Below are positions 1 through 9,996 of a stretch of DNA of 38,829 bases, one piece after another (position 1 is the stretch's first letter; each line of letters starts with the position of its first letter). Source of the stretch: Candidatus Cloacimonas sp. (GTDB lineage Bacteria; Cloacimonadota; Cloacimonadia; Cloacimonadales; Cloacimonadaceae); contig DAONFA010000024.1 in assembly GCA_035403355.1 (NCBI GenBank), forward strand, positions 1-38,829. Reading direction: 5' to 3'. The translations under genes were made by a program, and so were the position numbers. The notes under the pieces are model-generated. The model saw only the letters and a list, made by a program, of their open reading frames with translations, was not told the DNA's origin and did not search any database.

Positions 1-6
1 GAGCTT

Positions 7-187
7 CAGCTTTGACAGTATCGGACAAAAGATAAATATTCTGTTACCTCGGCATTTCGTTACAACCACAGAAGGATCGGTTTAGAGTCAAAACGCTCAC
101 AGCTTTGACAGTATCGGACAAAAGATAAATATTCTGTTACTTCTGCATATAGTTGCAACCACAGAAGAATCGGTTTAGAGTCAAAAC
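7..187. repeat. Two-copy 93-bp tandem repeat at the window edge
   Basis: Two units start at 7 and 100 (period 93). Each has a 41-base block identical in both copies (7-47, 100-140), an 11-base variable stretch, and a 36-base block (59-94, 152-187) that differs at only two bases. A short inverted pair GTCAAA/TTTGAC spans the junction between units. The second copy ends cleanly at 187. More copies may lie to the left of the window. The unit length is 31 codons but the reverse frame is closed in copy 1, so this is probably non-coding. Function unknown. Confidence 0.8.
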
Positions 188-225
188 AAACAAGTACCTG
201 TTTTTTTGCGTTTTGCTGCGAGTGA

Positions 226-273
226 GATTCCCGTATCATTCCCATATCGGGATACCGGAATGATACGGGAATC
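226..273. repeat. Perfect 17-bp inverted repeat (hairpin)
   Basis: GATTCCCGTATCATTCC at 226-242 is the exact reverse complement of 257-273, with a 14-base loop that itself carries an ATATCGGGATA-like half-palindrome. ATATCGG recurs just after the right arm (274-280). No T-run follows on the + strand, so a simple terminator is not the obvious reading. It could be a palindromic mobile element, a protein-binding site or a recombination site. Confidence 0.75.
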
Positions 274-598
274 ATATCGGAGTGTTATTGCTAAAATTCC
301 GGGATTTGCTTGAGAACGAAAAATAGTCAATTTGCTAATGGCTTGCCTTTTGTTTGACCTCCCAATTTTTCAGATTTCAGACCAGCTAAAAAAAGGTTGC
401 AAGTGCGAAAAGATAGTAAGGTGTGGCTTCCTTAAAGGCAGGTGAAAATTGTAAGTGAAAACCTCCTAAAGTCATATCCTATTCTTTTATCTGCCAAATC
501 GGGATGAAATTAGCAGAAACAATCTGTCTGATAGCAGATATTTCTTGTCAGTTCAGGGCAGTTAGAAATAATGGTATTATGATAAAAGTTGGTTATAT
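274..598. other. Intergenic, no recognisable gene
   Basis: No convincing open reading frame, RNA gene or strong promoter is seen. A TTGTCA at 545-550 could be a -35 box for the gene starting at 611, but no good -10 lies 16-18 bases away; TATTAT at 575-580 is too far. The stretch simply precedes the acyltransferase gene. Confidence 0.5.
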
Positions 599-610
599 AA
601 GGATTACCAG

Positions 611-1498
611 GTGTCTAAGCACAAGATACAAAACAGGATAGAATATATTGCTTTCAGGATAGCTCTTGCTTTGCTGAAACTTTTACCTGCTGAAGTGGCA
701 AAAGTTGTTCTGAAAGGTCTATTCTTTTTGGGCGGTTATGGACTTGGAATTCGTAAGAATGTTGCCGTAAAACAGCTAAACAAGGTCTATCCGGAAAAAA
801 GCCGGCAGGAAAAGGCAAAAATTATTAGGAAGTTATATCGTAATATGGCATTATCCGTTTATGAAAGTTATTTGCAGGATGATGATAAGCTTTACAGAAA
901 TATTCGTATTGAAGGCAGAGAGCATATAGAGGATGCATTATCTTTGCAAAGAGGGGTAATTCTCGCCACTGCCCATTATGGTAACTGGGAAGCAGCAAGA
1001 GTTTTACCTAAAGCGGGAATTCCTTTCAGCGGAATAGCAAAACCTCAGCGCAATAATCTGTTTGATAATTATACCAATGCTATTCGCGAGCGTTGCGGAA
1101 TGCGGATTATTAATATGAAAAGAGGATTGCGGGATGTGGTTCACGAATTAAGAGAAAATAGATTAGTAGCTATTCTTATTGACCAAAATGCCGGTAATTC
1201 AGGATTGGTGATTGATTTTTTAGGTTTTCCGGCTTCGCACTGGAAAGGGGTTGCCAAGCTTTCTTTGCGTTATAAGGTTCCTATTGTTCCCAGTTTTGCT
1301 CGCAGAGCGGAAGATGATAAAATTCAGTTTGAATTTTTTCCCCCTATTTTACACGAAGAATTGGAAGATAGGGAAGAGAACTATAAAATAGTTTTGACAG
1401 AAATGGATAAAATTCTGGAAGAACAAATCCATAAGCATCCGGAACAGTGGTTTTGGGTTCACTTAAGGTGGAAACATTCCTATGATATGCTTGCCTGA
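611..1498 (+). CDS. Lipid A late acyltransferase (LpxL/HtrB family)
   Basis: A 295-residue protein of the lysophospholipid acyltransferase fold that transfers a secondary acyl chain to Kdo-lipid A precursors at the inner membrane. It shows the family active site HYGNWE (His122 and Glu127, HX4E), followed by AKPQRNN and DQNAGNSGLVIDFLG, the usual downstream blocks. The length is close to the family norm of about 300. The start is GTG at 611, with AAGG at 599-602 eight bases upstream. It is the first gene of a + run; the next gene begins 70 bases after its stop. The family is clear, but which acyl chain and which position it serves (LpxL, LpxM or LpxP type) cannot be read from sequence alone. 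Confidence 0.9.
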   Translation: MSKHKIQNRIEYIAFRIALALLKLLPAEVAKVVLKGLFFLGGYGLGIRKNVAVKQLNKVYPEKSRQEKAKIIRKLYRNMALSVYESYLQDDDKLYRNIRIEGREHIEDALSLQRGVILATAHYGNWEAARVLPKAGIPFSGIAKPQRNNLFDNYTNAIRERCGMRIINMKRGLRDVVHELRENRLVAILIDQNAGNSGLVIDFLGFPASHWKGVAKLSLRYKVPIVPSFARRAEDDKIQFEFFPPILHEELEDREENYKIVLTEMDKILEEQIHKHPEQWFWVHLRWKHSYDMLA

Positions 1499-1568
1499 AA
1501 AATATGTTATTGCAGGCACTATCACTCCGGATGGAAAATGGAAACCAGTCAGATAATGGAGCTGTAAA

Positions 1569-4500
1569 ATGTTTATAGACCATCGTTATGAGGTTTTGGA
1601 AAGGTTAGGTGCGGGGGTTTGGGCTAATGTTTACAAGGTGCATGATATCCGCACCGATAAAATATACACGCTGAAACTGTTTCAATATATCTCTTCGGAG
1701 GAGTTATATTCCCGTTTCAGCGCTGAAGAAATGCATCGTATAACTAAGCTGGAACATCCAAATTTGAGTAGAGTTGTAGATTTTGGTCATATAGGAGACC
1801 ACATCTATTTTACCAGCGAATACTTTGACGGCAAACCTCTTTCACACTTTAAATTCAGTAAAAACCGAATAAATCTGATTTACGATATTGCTATCCAGAT
1901 TTCCTATGCCTTAAATGCTTTGCATACTCAGAATATTATTCATAAAGACCTGAAATTGGAGAATGTTCTTTTCAAAATGGAAGGAAATTCCATCGTCGTT
2001 AAGCTAATTGATTATGGTTTTTCCAAAGTTGATACCCCCAAGGATTCGCAAGCGGTCTCCGGTTCGTTACCCTATCTGGCTCCGGAAGTATATTTGGGAA
2101 GACCACCCAGTAAAGCCAGTGATTATTATTCTTTGGGGGTTATTTTATACAAACTGACAACCGGCAGTTTCCCTTTCAGCATAGACCAGATAACTTCTCT
2201 TATTACAGGTGGTAACCAATATTTTATTCCTAATTTCCCCAGTGAGTTGAATAAGGATATTCCACTTCCGCTGGAGAAATTCATTTTGCGCCTGCTTGAC
2301 CAAAATCCTGATAATCGTTTTACCGGCAGTGAGGAAATTGTTAATTATATCAATCGCATTCAACCGGTTCAATATTCTTTTTCGGTTTCCTGGTCTATGA
2401 TCAACACTTTGCATTTTAATAGTTATCTGGTGCGGGATAAATATTCACATCAGCTTTTAGATTATATTCCTGCTATAGAAAACGGTAACGGGAAAATAAT
2501 TTCCATTTTAGGTGGAGACGGATTGGGTAAGGACAGCATTATGTCCCTCTTTCGTTATCATCTGCTAAGTGGAAAATACTTTATTTTTGATTACTCCTGT
2601 TCTAAGACAGACCATGAAGCTTTTTTTGCGCTTATTAAAGAATTCGTGCGTTCTCTAAGTAAAGATGAATTTCAGGAATATGCAGGACTGCAGATGATTT
2701 CAGAAAAATTTCGCCGCTATCTTTTTGAATCGGAAGAGGAGGCGAAAACAATCAGCCAGACAAGCAGTGAATTGAAACTGGATTTTGAATCCGTAAAGAC
2801 ACTGCTGATTGATCTTTCCAGCAATAAGCCAATAATTTTCCTTATCCGCAATTTTCAGTATGTGCACCATAATACAATTGATTTTATCAATTATATGTCT
2901 TCATACATCGTTAAACACCGCATAATGATTGTTATCAGCTGCAACGATTATAATAAAATAAATCAGATTGAGCACACTGTTTTGCTGAATATTCCGAATT
3001 TGAACCTGGAAGAAAGCAGAAATTATATCCATCGTTTATTAATGCAATTTACTTCACGGGAAGATGCTAATACGGTGCCCGATACTTTGATTGAGGAAAT
3101 ATACAAACGCTCTGCAGGAAATCCTGAGTTCATAGTGGAAATATTGGTGGATTTAATTCAGCGGAAAAAACTCTATTACGATAAGCAATTGCATTATCCA
3201 CAAGACCTTAGTGACTATCAGTTACCCACTCGCCTGTTACATTCAATATATTCGCGCTTAAGTCATTTAAAAGATGATAACTATCTGCGTCTGCAAAAAT
3301 TAAGTGTAGTTCAAACACCTTTAACGAGGGAATTGATGCTCTATATTCTAAAAATAAAAGATGCTGAATTGTATTCCCTGTTGAATGACGGTAATTATAA
3401 CGAAATTTTAAGAAAACAAGGTAAACTTTTTTACTTCACTTTCAGGGAAGCCAAAGAGCGTCTTTATAACGAATGTAACGAGCGAATGCATATTTTAGTA
3501 TCCAGAAGAGTTTTGAAGTTTTATGCTTCGGAAAGTATTCTGGATTTTGATACCTGTCACGGTTTAATTGTCAATTCCTTTTTGGCAAATGATTATGCCT
3601 GTGCTCGCCAGTATTATTTGAAATATTATGCGATGCTGAATGAGGAGAATGAACAGGAAAAGGCATTTGAAACTATCCTCAATGTTCTGAATTTGGATTT
3701 TAATCATGTGGTGCAAGTATCCCTAAAGGATTTAATTGAAGATATTGGTAAATTTCAGGAAAAGATGGAAATTACCGGTTTCTTTGAGCGTGCCGGATTT
3801 ATTGTGCAAAGGATAGCTGCTCAAGCCGATTTCTTTGAAAAATACTACATTTTAGGGACAGTTAATTTTCTGGCTGAAAACCTGAATAAAGCCCTGAAGA
3901 ATTTCCAGAAAGCGGAAAAAAACGCTGTTACGGGAAGGCAGCATCTTCTTGCCTGGTTGGCTTATGCTCAGGTTTACACCAAGCTGAATCCTGAAAAGAT
4001 GAAATTCTATGTAGATAAAGCGTTGCAGCAAAAATTGCCGTTAGAGCTCCAAATTGCGTTTATAGATAGATTAGCGGTTTACTATTCTCTGCAGAAAGAT
4101 TTGGATATGGCAATTAAGACCATAGAGGATTTTCTGGAAAAATTACCTCCAGAACACGATACTAATGTAATGATTCGTTTGGCAGCTATGCATAACGATT
4201 TAGGTGTTTTTTACAGTGAACAGAAAAAGATTGAAGAAGCGGATGAACATCTTTTTAATGCTTTGAACATCTGGAAAAGATATAATATCAAACGCTATCT
4301 GGGTTTAATTTACAACAATCTTTCCGATTTGTATCTGAAACAGGGTTTAACTGTTATCTCAGAACATTATTCCGAGCTTGCCTATCAATATTCTGATACC
4401 CTCAATTTAACAATGTCTAAAGCATTGGCATTATTAAATCAGGGAGAAGCAAAAATAAAAATGGGTGATTTTCTAACGGCGGAACAGAAACTTCTGGAAT

Positions 4501-7052
4501 GCCAGGAATTGGTTCTATCCAAAGGTAGCGATGCCTATCTGCAAGCGGTGAAACGCAATCTTGCCTTAGCTAAAAGCAAGATTGAGGGTTTTGGCCATTA
4601 CTACAGTTTTATTTTGGAGAATGAACCTGAATTGATGGCTGGACATATTAAAGAAATGAATCCCCTGGTAAAGACCTATTTTTACTATCTGCACGAAACA
4701 GGAAATGCTAAAAAGCTGCAAAAACTACTCACCCGGAATGTGCATCTCAATTATAAACATATTCACGAAGAGGAATTTTATCATAACGCTTTGGCTTTAA
4801 CTGCTATGACAGAAAAGAATTTTGAGCGTGCCTTGAACGAACTGAAGATTGCTTTAAGACACGCCGGAGAAATCAACAATAATTATGCCATAGCCGTTTT
4901 CTATGTTTTGCAAATTCGCTGTTACTACGGTTTGAAAGATATTGAACGCGCTCGGGAGCTGATGGAAATTGCTTTGCCTATTATTAAAGATAATCATTAT
5001 TTCTATTGGCAATGCGAGCTGGAGATTCTTTCGCTGAAGTTTGACTTCCTGGATGCCGATATCCCTTTACGCTCTATTTTAAGGCAGGTGAATGATTATC
5101 TGGATTCCTGGCAGAAATATGCCTATTACCAGCTGAATGTGGAACTGTATCAAATAAAATTACAAATACTTATAGAATTGAAACAGGATGATTTGGCGGA
5201 AATTGAATTTAGTAAATACAAGGAATATCTGGAACAAATTACAGCCAATATCAGTTCCGATGATAGACAGAACTACCTGAACATTAATCTTTATTACCTT
5301 AAAAACCTGAAGAACTTCAACCTCCTGCCGCTTGTTTCACGCAGCCGGGATTTAGTGAAAAAATGGAATGAACTGCTATATAATATAACGAATATTCACA
5401 GCATTGAAAGAATTAAATACCTGATAGAGAAAGGGCTCTTGCAAGTTCTTTCTCCCTGGCAATTCTGGCTGATGCAATATTCGGAGAAAATATCATCCTA
5501 TACCTGTTTTCTCAGTTATAATACCGGAAAGGATGATTTAATCAATACAGAATTGATGCCCTCAATTGAAAGAGCATATAAAACAGACGGCTTAATTTTA
5601 CTGGAACAAAATAATCGTCATTTAATGCTTGTTCCATTTCAAATCGGCTCTAAAAGAATAGGGTTCCTTTTGCTTTCCGATAAAGGTGAAATGCCATTTA
5701 CGAAACAGGAAATATACCTGATGAGAACTACTAAACAACACCTTTCAGCTCTGCTGGTAAGAATTGAGGATTTCAGCCAAATTACCTTACGCATAGAAAA
5801 AATGAATCAATTGATGTTCATAAGCCACGAATTAATGAGAATTGTGAATCTGCACGAACTGGAAGGAGCTATTGTTTCTGCCTGCATAGATTTTACTAAT
5901 GCCACCAGAGGTTTTCTAATTAAACGGGATAGCGATGGAGCAATTGTTTACAAAGTGCAGCTTAATTCCGATAAACAAATCCTGCCCAATGTTTCAGGTG
6001 TTAGCAAAACAGTTCTTAGTTTATCGCAAAACACCCAGGAAATTGTTTCTACTTTTAATGCGGTGGAAGATAATCGTTTTAAAAGTGCCATTAGCGTTCA
6101 GGATTATGTTTTGCACAGTATCTTTTGTGCTCCTGTTGTTGTGGATAATACCGTTTACGGCTATATCTATCTGGATAATATGAATGATAATACCCGGGAA
6201 ATGTATCTGAATATTGAAATTATAAAGCTGCTCCTGGAACAGATTACTATTGCTCTTAAAAATGCAATGCTCTACGAAAATCTGCTGCAAAAAAATAATG
6301 AACTGAATACCTTTGAGATGTTGAAGGACGAATTTATGGCAATCGTTGCCCATGAACTAAATACTCCCTTAACTACTCTACAGGGTTATATCACTCGTCT
6401 GAAACGCAATCTCTTTGCAGATAAAGAGGAGAAAAAGGATATCATAGATAAAATTGAGAATTCGGTAAAAAAACTTATCTTAACTACTAATGATATAACT
6501 ACACTTAATACATATAACTTAGCCAAATCCCTGCCCTTTTCTTCTCTTTCGGTTCAAGAAATTTTGGAAATCGTTTATCAGGAAGTGCAAATCCTTTCCC
6601 GCAAACGCAAGATGTTTATAAAATTGGAGATAGAGAAGGATTTACGCCCGATAAAAGCAAACTGGGAAGCGCTCCATTTGATGATTTACAATTTGGTGTT
6701 GAATGCTATTCGCTTTACTAACGACTTTGGCACTGTTATCATCGGAGCACGCAAATCTGCTTTCCAAAGTGAAAAAATAGACGGAAAAGAAACCCTTGTC
6801 CTCTATGTGCAGGATAACGGCATTGGTATTCCGGAATATCAACTTCAGAATGTTTTTCGCAAGTTTTACGAACTAAACGAAATATATGCTCATAAATCTG
6901 GAACTATTGAATATCGCAGTAGCGGTTTGGGTTTGGGACTTGCCACTTCCAAACGCATTGCTGAACTGCACGGTGGCAAAATATGGATTAAAAGCAAAGA
7001 AAATGAAGGAACTACTGTGTTTGTAACCATCCCCTTAAAACAAAATATTTAG
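1569..7052 (+). CDS. Giant hybrid Ser/Thr kinase - ATPase - TPR - GAF - histidine kinase
   Basis: An 1827-residue cytosolic signalling protein with no clear membrane segment. Domains: eukaryotic-type protein kinase at 7-265 (glycine loop LGAGVWANV, Lys36, catalytic HKDLKLEN with Asp127, DYG instead of DFG near 149, APE); AAA/STAND-like ATPase from about 305 to 490, with a P-loop-like GGDGLGKDS near 313-322 and a weak Walker B (FLIRN); a long helical TPR-like region at about 600-1300; a degenerate GAF-like piece near 1290-1395; a GAF domain at about 1415-1567; HisKA with FMAIVAHELNTP (His1595); and HATPase_c with an N box near 1706, DNGIGIP near 1747 and GLGLGLA near 1785. No receiver domain is present, so the phosphoacceptor must lie elsewhere. 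The architecture resembles the dual kinases of the HstK type in cyanobacteria. Both kinase active sites look intact, so dual Ser/Thr and His activity is plausible. GGAG at 1558-1561 supports the ATG. Confidence 0.92.
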   Translation: MFIDHRYEVLERLGAGVWANVYKVHDIRTDKIYTLKLFQYISSEELYSRFSAEEMHRITKLEHPNLSRVVDFGHIGDHIYFTSEYFDGKPLSHFKFSKNRINLIYDIAIQISYALNALHTQNIIHKDLKLENVLFKMEGNSIVVKLIDYGFSKVDTPKDSQAVSGSLPYLAPEVYLGRPPSKASDYYSLGVILYKLTTGSFPFSIDQITSLITGGNQYFIPNFPSELNKDIPLPLEKFILRLLDQNPDNRFTGSEEIVNYINRIQPVQYSFSVSWSMINTLHFNSYLVRDKYSHQLLDYIPAIENGNGKIISILGGDGLGKDSIMSLFRYHLLSGKYFIFDYSCSKTDHEAFFALIKEFVRSLSKDEFQEYAGLQMISEKFRRYLFESEEEAKTISQTSSELKLDFESVKTLLIDLSSNKPIIFLIRNFQYVHHNTIDFINYMSSYIVKHRIMIVISCNDYNKINQIEHTVLLNIPNLNLEESRNYIHRLLMQFTSREDANTVPDTLIEEIYKRSAGNPEFIVEILVDLIQRKKLYYDKQLHYPQDLSDYQLPTRLLHSIYSRLSHLKDDNYLRLQKLSVVQTPLTRELMLYILKIKDAELYSLLNDGNYNEILRKQGKLFYFTFREAKERLYNECNERMHILVSRRVLKFYASESILDFDTCHGLIVNSFLANDYACARQYYLKYYAMLNEENEQEKAFETILNVLNLDFNHVVQVSLKDLIEDIGKFQEKMEITGFFERAGFIVQRIAAQADFFEKYYILGTVNFLAENLNKALKNFQKAEKNAVTGRQHLLAWLAYAQVYTKLNPEKMKFYVDKALQQKLPLELQIAFIDRLAVYYSLQKDLDMAIKTIEDFLEKLPPEHDTNVMIRLAAMHNDLGVFYSEQKKIEEADEHLFNALNIWKRYNIKRYLGLIYNNLSDLYLKQGLTVISEHYSELAYQYSDTLNLTMSKALALLNQGEAKIKMGDFLTAEQKLLECQELVLSKGSDAYLQAVKRNLALAKSKIEGFGHYYSFILENEPELMAGHIKEMNPLVKTYFYYLHETGNAKKLQKLLTRNVHLNYKHIHEEEFYHNALALTAMTEKNFERALNELKIALRHAGEINNNYAIAVFYVLQIRCYYGLKDIERARELMEIALPIIKDNHYFYWQCELEILSLKFDFLDADIPLRSILRQVNDYLDSWQKYAYYQLNVELYQIKLQILIELKQDDLAEIEFSKYKEYLEQITANISSDDRQNYLNINLYYLKNLKNFNLLPLVSRSRDLVKKWNELLYNITNIHSIERIKYLIEKGLLQVLSPWQFWLMQYSEKISSYTCFLSYNTGKDDLINTELMPSIERAYKTDGLILLEQNNRHLMLVPFQIGSKRIGFLLLSDKGEMPFTKQEIYLMRTTKQHLSALLVRIEDFSQITLRIEKMNQLMFISHELMRIVNLHELEGAIVSACIDFTNATRGFLIKRDSDGAIVYKVQLNSDKQILPNVSGVSKTVLSLSQNTQEIVSTFNAVEDNRFKSAISVQDYVLHSIFCAPVVVDNTVYGYIYLDNMNDNTREMYLNIEIIKLLLEQITIALKNAMLYENLLQKNNELNTFEMLKDEFMAIVAHELNTPLTTLQGYITRLKRNLFADKEEKKDIIDKIENSVKKLILTTNDITTLNTYNLAKSLPFSSLSVQEILEIVYQEVQILSRKRKMFIKLEIEKDLRPIKANWEALHLMIYNLVLNAIRFTNDFGTVIIGARKSAFQSEKIDGKETLVLYVQDNGIGIPEYQLQNVFRKFYELNEIYAHKSGTIEYRSSGLGLGLATSKRIAELHGGKIWIKSKENEGTTVFVTIPLKQNI

Positions 7053-7068
7053 GTGAGAGCACTAACTT

Positions 7069-9996
7069 ATGAAAAGATTATTTCTTTTGCCCTCTATCCT
7101 GCTTCTTGCTTGTTTCTGTTTTGCAGAATATATTACTCCGCAAAATGATGTGCCTATGATGGCTGCAAGTAACAGCGAATTATATGCTTATCGCTATATT
7201 ACTGAACTTTATAAAGAAGGTGATTCTCTAAACCTGAGCAAGGAAATTACCCAATTTAAAGCTTCCTATCCGGAATCGGCTTATTTACCTTATATCCGGT
7301 TTATTGAAGGTAACCTGGCAATGGAAGCAAAAGCGTATGAATCCGCAATTGCAATTTATAAATCGCTTCTGGATACCCATATCAATCAGAATATCCACTG
7401 CGAAATAATTCTGAATTATGCTTACTGCCTTTCCCGCTTAAAACAATTTGACCCTGCTCTGAAGCTGCTACAGCGTTTAGAAAATGAAACCGGCAACCCT
7501 ATCTATCTTGAATCTGCGAACAGCTTAAGAGGAGATATATATTACAGCTCGGGCCAATATTATTCTGCTGAAAAAGCATACTTGCGGGCAGTAAAAAGCT
7601 TTCCCGATAATGAAGAACTGCACTATTCCCTGTTTTTAACTTATCTGGCTTTGGAAAAAGAACCGGAAGCATTAGCACTACTTAAAACGCAAACCCCTAA
7701 AGATACATACTTCTTAAATTACCTTAAGAATTGGCTGGAATATCTCTTAGTAAATGAGCGTTACGATGATTTTGACAATTTTGTGAAGGTCTATAATCTG
7801 GAGGCAACCGCTTTCGTTCCCGAAATTGTAGATATCAGAATCAGACGGGCTTTATGTTCTAACGATTATACATCTACTGCCTATTTCTTGCAAAATATAA
7901 AGGAATCCTCTTTGCAATTTCAATATTACCAGGCGCTATTGCTGATAAATGAAGGAAAAGAACAACAGGCAGATTCCCTTTTGACTGTTCTGGTAACTTC
8001 CGGTAAGGCGGAAATTGCAGTTCCTGCCTATTTGGAACGCTTAAAACTGCTTTTCCGCAGAAATCCTTCTTCTGCTATTGAACAGTTACAGACCTATCTG
8101 AAACAGGCAACTAATGACCTGATGAAAGCCGAATTATATTATACTTTGGGCTATTTTTACTTTCAGCAGGGAAACTATACTGATGCTATCAGGCAATTGG
8201 GGCAAGCCAGAAATTACGAGACCACGCGGGAATTGAACGGCAGAATTGATTTTTTAATTGGAGAAGCATTTTATGCTGCCGGAAATAGTGCTATGGCAAA
8301 AGACGCTTTTAACCGTTATCTAAATCGCTATCCTACCGGAATTCATAGAGATAAGGCATATTTTTATCTGGGCTATCTCAGCTTTCAGGAAAAAGATTAT
8401 CTGCAGGCGAAAACCAATTTTACCGAACTTACTGTCTCCTATCCCGATTCTCAGTATTGCAATGAAGCAGTTTACTATTTGGCAGAGATGGATTTCTATT
8501 TGGCAAATTACAATCTGGCGCTGGAAAAATATCTCTCTTTATATGCTAAAAATCCAGGCAATGAGTTGATCTCTTTGCGTCTTGCACAGATTTATTACTA
8601 TTTGGGTGATTATGACCAGAGCGAAGGTTTTCTGAAAGATATTGTTCCCAATTACGATGTTTGTCTTTTGAAAGGGAATATAATGCTGGCAAAGAAAAAT
8701 TATGCTCCTGCTTTAGACCAGTTCTTTCTGGCGGAGGGTTATGCAACCGATAATGTGCGGAAAATTGAAGCCCAAAGCTATAGAGCTCTTTGCCTGTATC
8801 AAATGAAAAAGTTTAAAGAGGCGTCAGCATTATACTTGAAACTTTCCAGCTCTAAAGAAAGTCCCGATACCTATCTTTATCTGGCTGCCAAATCTGCTTT
8901 TGCTGCCAGAGATTATCACCTGGCTTTAGAGCTTTATGACGATTTTATAGATAAATATCCGGAGTCCACCTATTTTCTGGATGCTCTTGCTGAGATAGCC
9001 AATGCCTATTACAATATGGGAAATTATGCCAGAGCTGTGGACGACTGGATAAATCTTCTTTCTCGCTTCCGCAATACAACTCAGTTTAACGAAAAACAGC
9101 TGGCTACCATTCACGATGCCTTAGTAGGTTTGGAACTGGCTTTAAAACGCTTGGACAATAAAGATGAAATTCTGGCTGAACTGCTTGTTTTGCCTGATTC
9201 TTTCTTCAGTGAATATCTTAAATTTGAATTAAACTATATTCTGGTGAAGGTCTATGCGGATGAATTACAATGGGCGGAATTAATTACCAGCGCTGAAAAA
9301 ATTAGAGCTGAATTTCCGCAGCAAAAAAAAGAAGATATTGACCTGTTGATGGCTACTGCACTGATAGAATTGAATCAATATGCCGAAGCCGATACCCTGC
9401 TTGCAGATTTATATGCTAACAGTAAAGATAACAAAGCACTGTTGAAATGGGCGGAATTGGAATTTATTACCGGTAATTATTCCTCGGCACAGGAAAAATA
9501 CCTGCTTGCCTATAAGAATAAAGCTGATAGCGAGATATGGGTAAAACTGCTGGAGTGCTCCGAAGCCAATAACTATGAGAGCTTTGACGAATTCTGGTCT
9601 TTGGGAGCCACCTACCTTAAAAATCATCCCGAAGTAAATGTTATCCGGCTAAGGCAACTTTACAGCAGCCAGCGTTTTGAAGAAGCTAAACAATTGGCTG
9701 AATTTATTATCAATAATAATCTCTCAACTTTTGACCACGCTACTGCCTTCCTGGTGATGGGAATGGTTGATTACTGTAATCAATCCTATCCTGCGGCTAT
9801 CGCTACCTTCAAAAAGGTGGTAGTGTTGTTTCCCGAATACAAAGATATTCGTAGTAAGGCAGTATTTTATATTGTGCTTTCCCTGCTGGAATCTGAAGCC
9901 AGAACGGAAGCGGAGGCATTCTTCACCAAATACGAAACAGAACTGGAGGAAGCAGAAAAGAAGGTATTGCTTGAACTTTTGGAGGAAAATCAATGA
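7069..9996 (+). CDS. Exported tetratricopeptide-repeat protein
   Basis: 975 residues. A short signal peptide (MKRLFLLPSILLLACFCFA) is followed by TPR units over nearly the whole length, for example the runs near residues 355-480, where A-Y-F-x-L-G-Y and Y-P motifs recur every 34-38 residues. The signal peptide could be cleaved after Ala19; LLAC at 12-15 also fits a loose lipobox, so a lipoprotein cannot be excluded. It sits 16 bases after the hybrid kinase and overlaps the next gene by four bases (ATGA), which implies translational coupling to the beta-barrel protein. By analogy with other exported TPR proteins it may be a periplasmic scaffold for an outer-membrane assembly, but the substrate is unknown. 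Confidence 0.85.
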   Translation: MKRLFLLPSILLLACFCFAEYITPQNDVPMMAASNSELYAYRYITELYKEGDSLNLSKEITQFKASYPESAYLPYIRFIEGNLAMEAKAYESAIAIYKSLLDTHINQNIHCEIILNYAYCLSRLKQFDPALKLLQRLENETGNPIYLESANSLRGDIYYSSGQYYSAEKAYLRAVKSFPDNEELHYSLFLTYLALEKEPEALALLKTQTPKDTYFLNYLKNWLEYLLVNERYDDFDNFVKVYNLEATAFVPEIVDIRIRRALCSNDYTSTAYFLQNIKESSLQFQYYQALLLINEGKEQQADSLLTVLVTSGKAEIAVPAYLERLKLLFRRNPSSAIEQLQTYLKQATNDLMKAELYYTLGYFYFQQGNYTDAIRQLGQARNYETTRELNGRIDFLIGEAFYAAGNSAMAKDAFNRYLNRYPTGIHRDKAYFYLGYLSFQEKDYLQAKTNFTELTVSYPDSQYCNEAVYYLAEMDFYLANYNLALEKYLSLYAKNPGNELISLRLAQIYYYLGDYDQSEGFLKDIVPNYDVCLLKGNIMLAKKNYAPALDQFFLAEGYATDNVRKIEAQSYRALCLYQMKKFKEASALYLKLSSSKESPDTYLYLAAKSAFAARDYHLALELYDDFIDKYPESTYFLDALAEIANAYYNMGNYARAVDDWINLLSRFRNTTQFNEKQLATIHDALVGLELALKRLDNKDEILAELLVLPDSFFSEYLKFELNYILVKVYADELQWAELITSAEKIRAEFPQQKKEDIDLLMATALIELNQYAEADTLLADLYANSKDNKALLKWAELEFITGNYSSAQEKYLLAYKNKADSEIWVKLLECSEANNYESFDEFWSLGATYLKNHPEVNVIRLRQLYSSQRFEEAKQLAEFIINNNLSTFDHATAFLVMGMVDYCNQSYPAAIATFKKVVVLFPEYKDIRSKAVFYIVLSLLESEARTEAEAFFTKYETELEEAEKKVLLELLEENQ

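Noticed and set aside
59..187. CRISPR array of 36-base repeats
   Set aside because: Only two repeats; the 57-base interval shares a 41-base identical block with the preceding sequence, so it is not a spacer, and no cas gene is present in the window.
60..275. Minus-strand 71-codon ORF over the 93-bp repeat
   Set aside because: The frame is open only because 93 is a multiple of 3; it closes in copy 1, spans the 17-bp palindrome and has no ribosome site or protein-like composition.
1504..1578. 24-codon ORF between acyltransferase and hybrid kinase
   Set aside because: No ribosome site, random composition, and it overlaps the well-supported kinase start.
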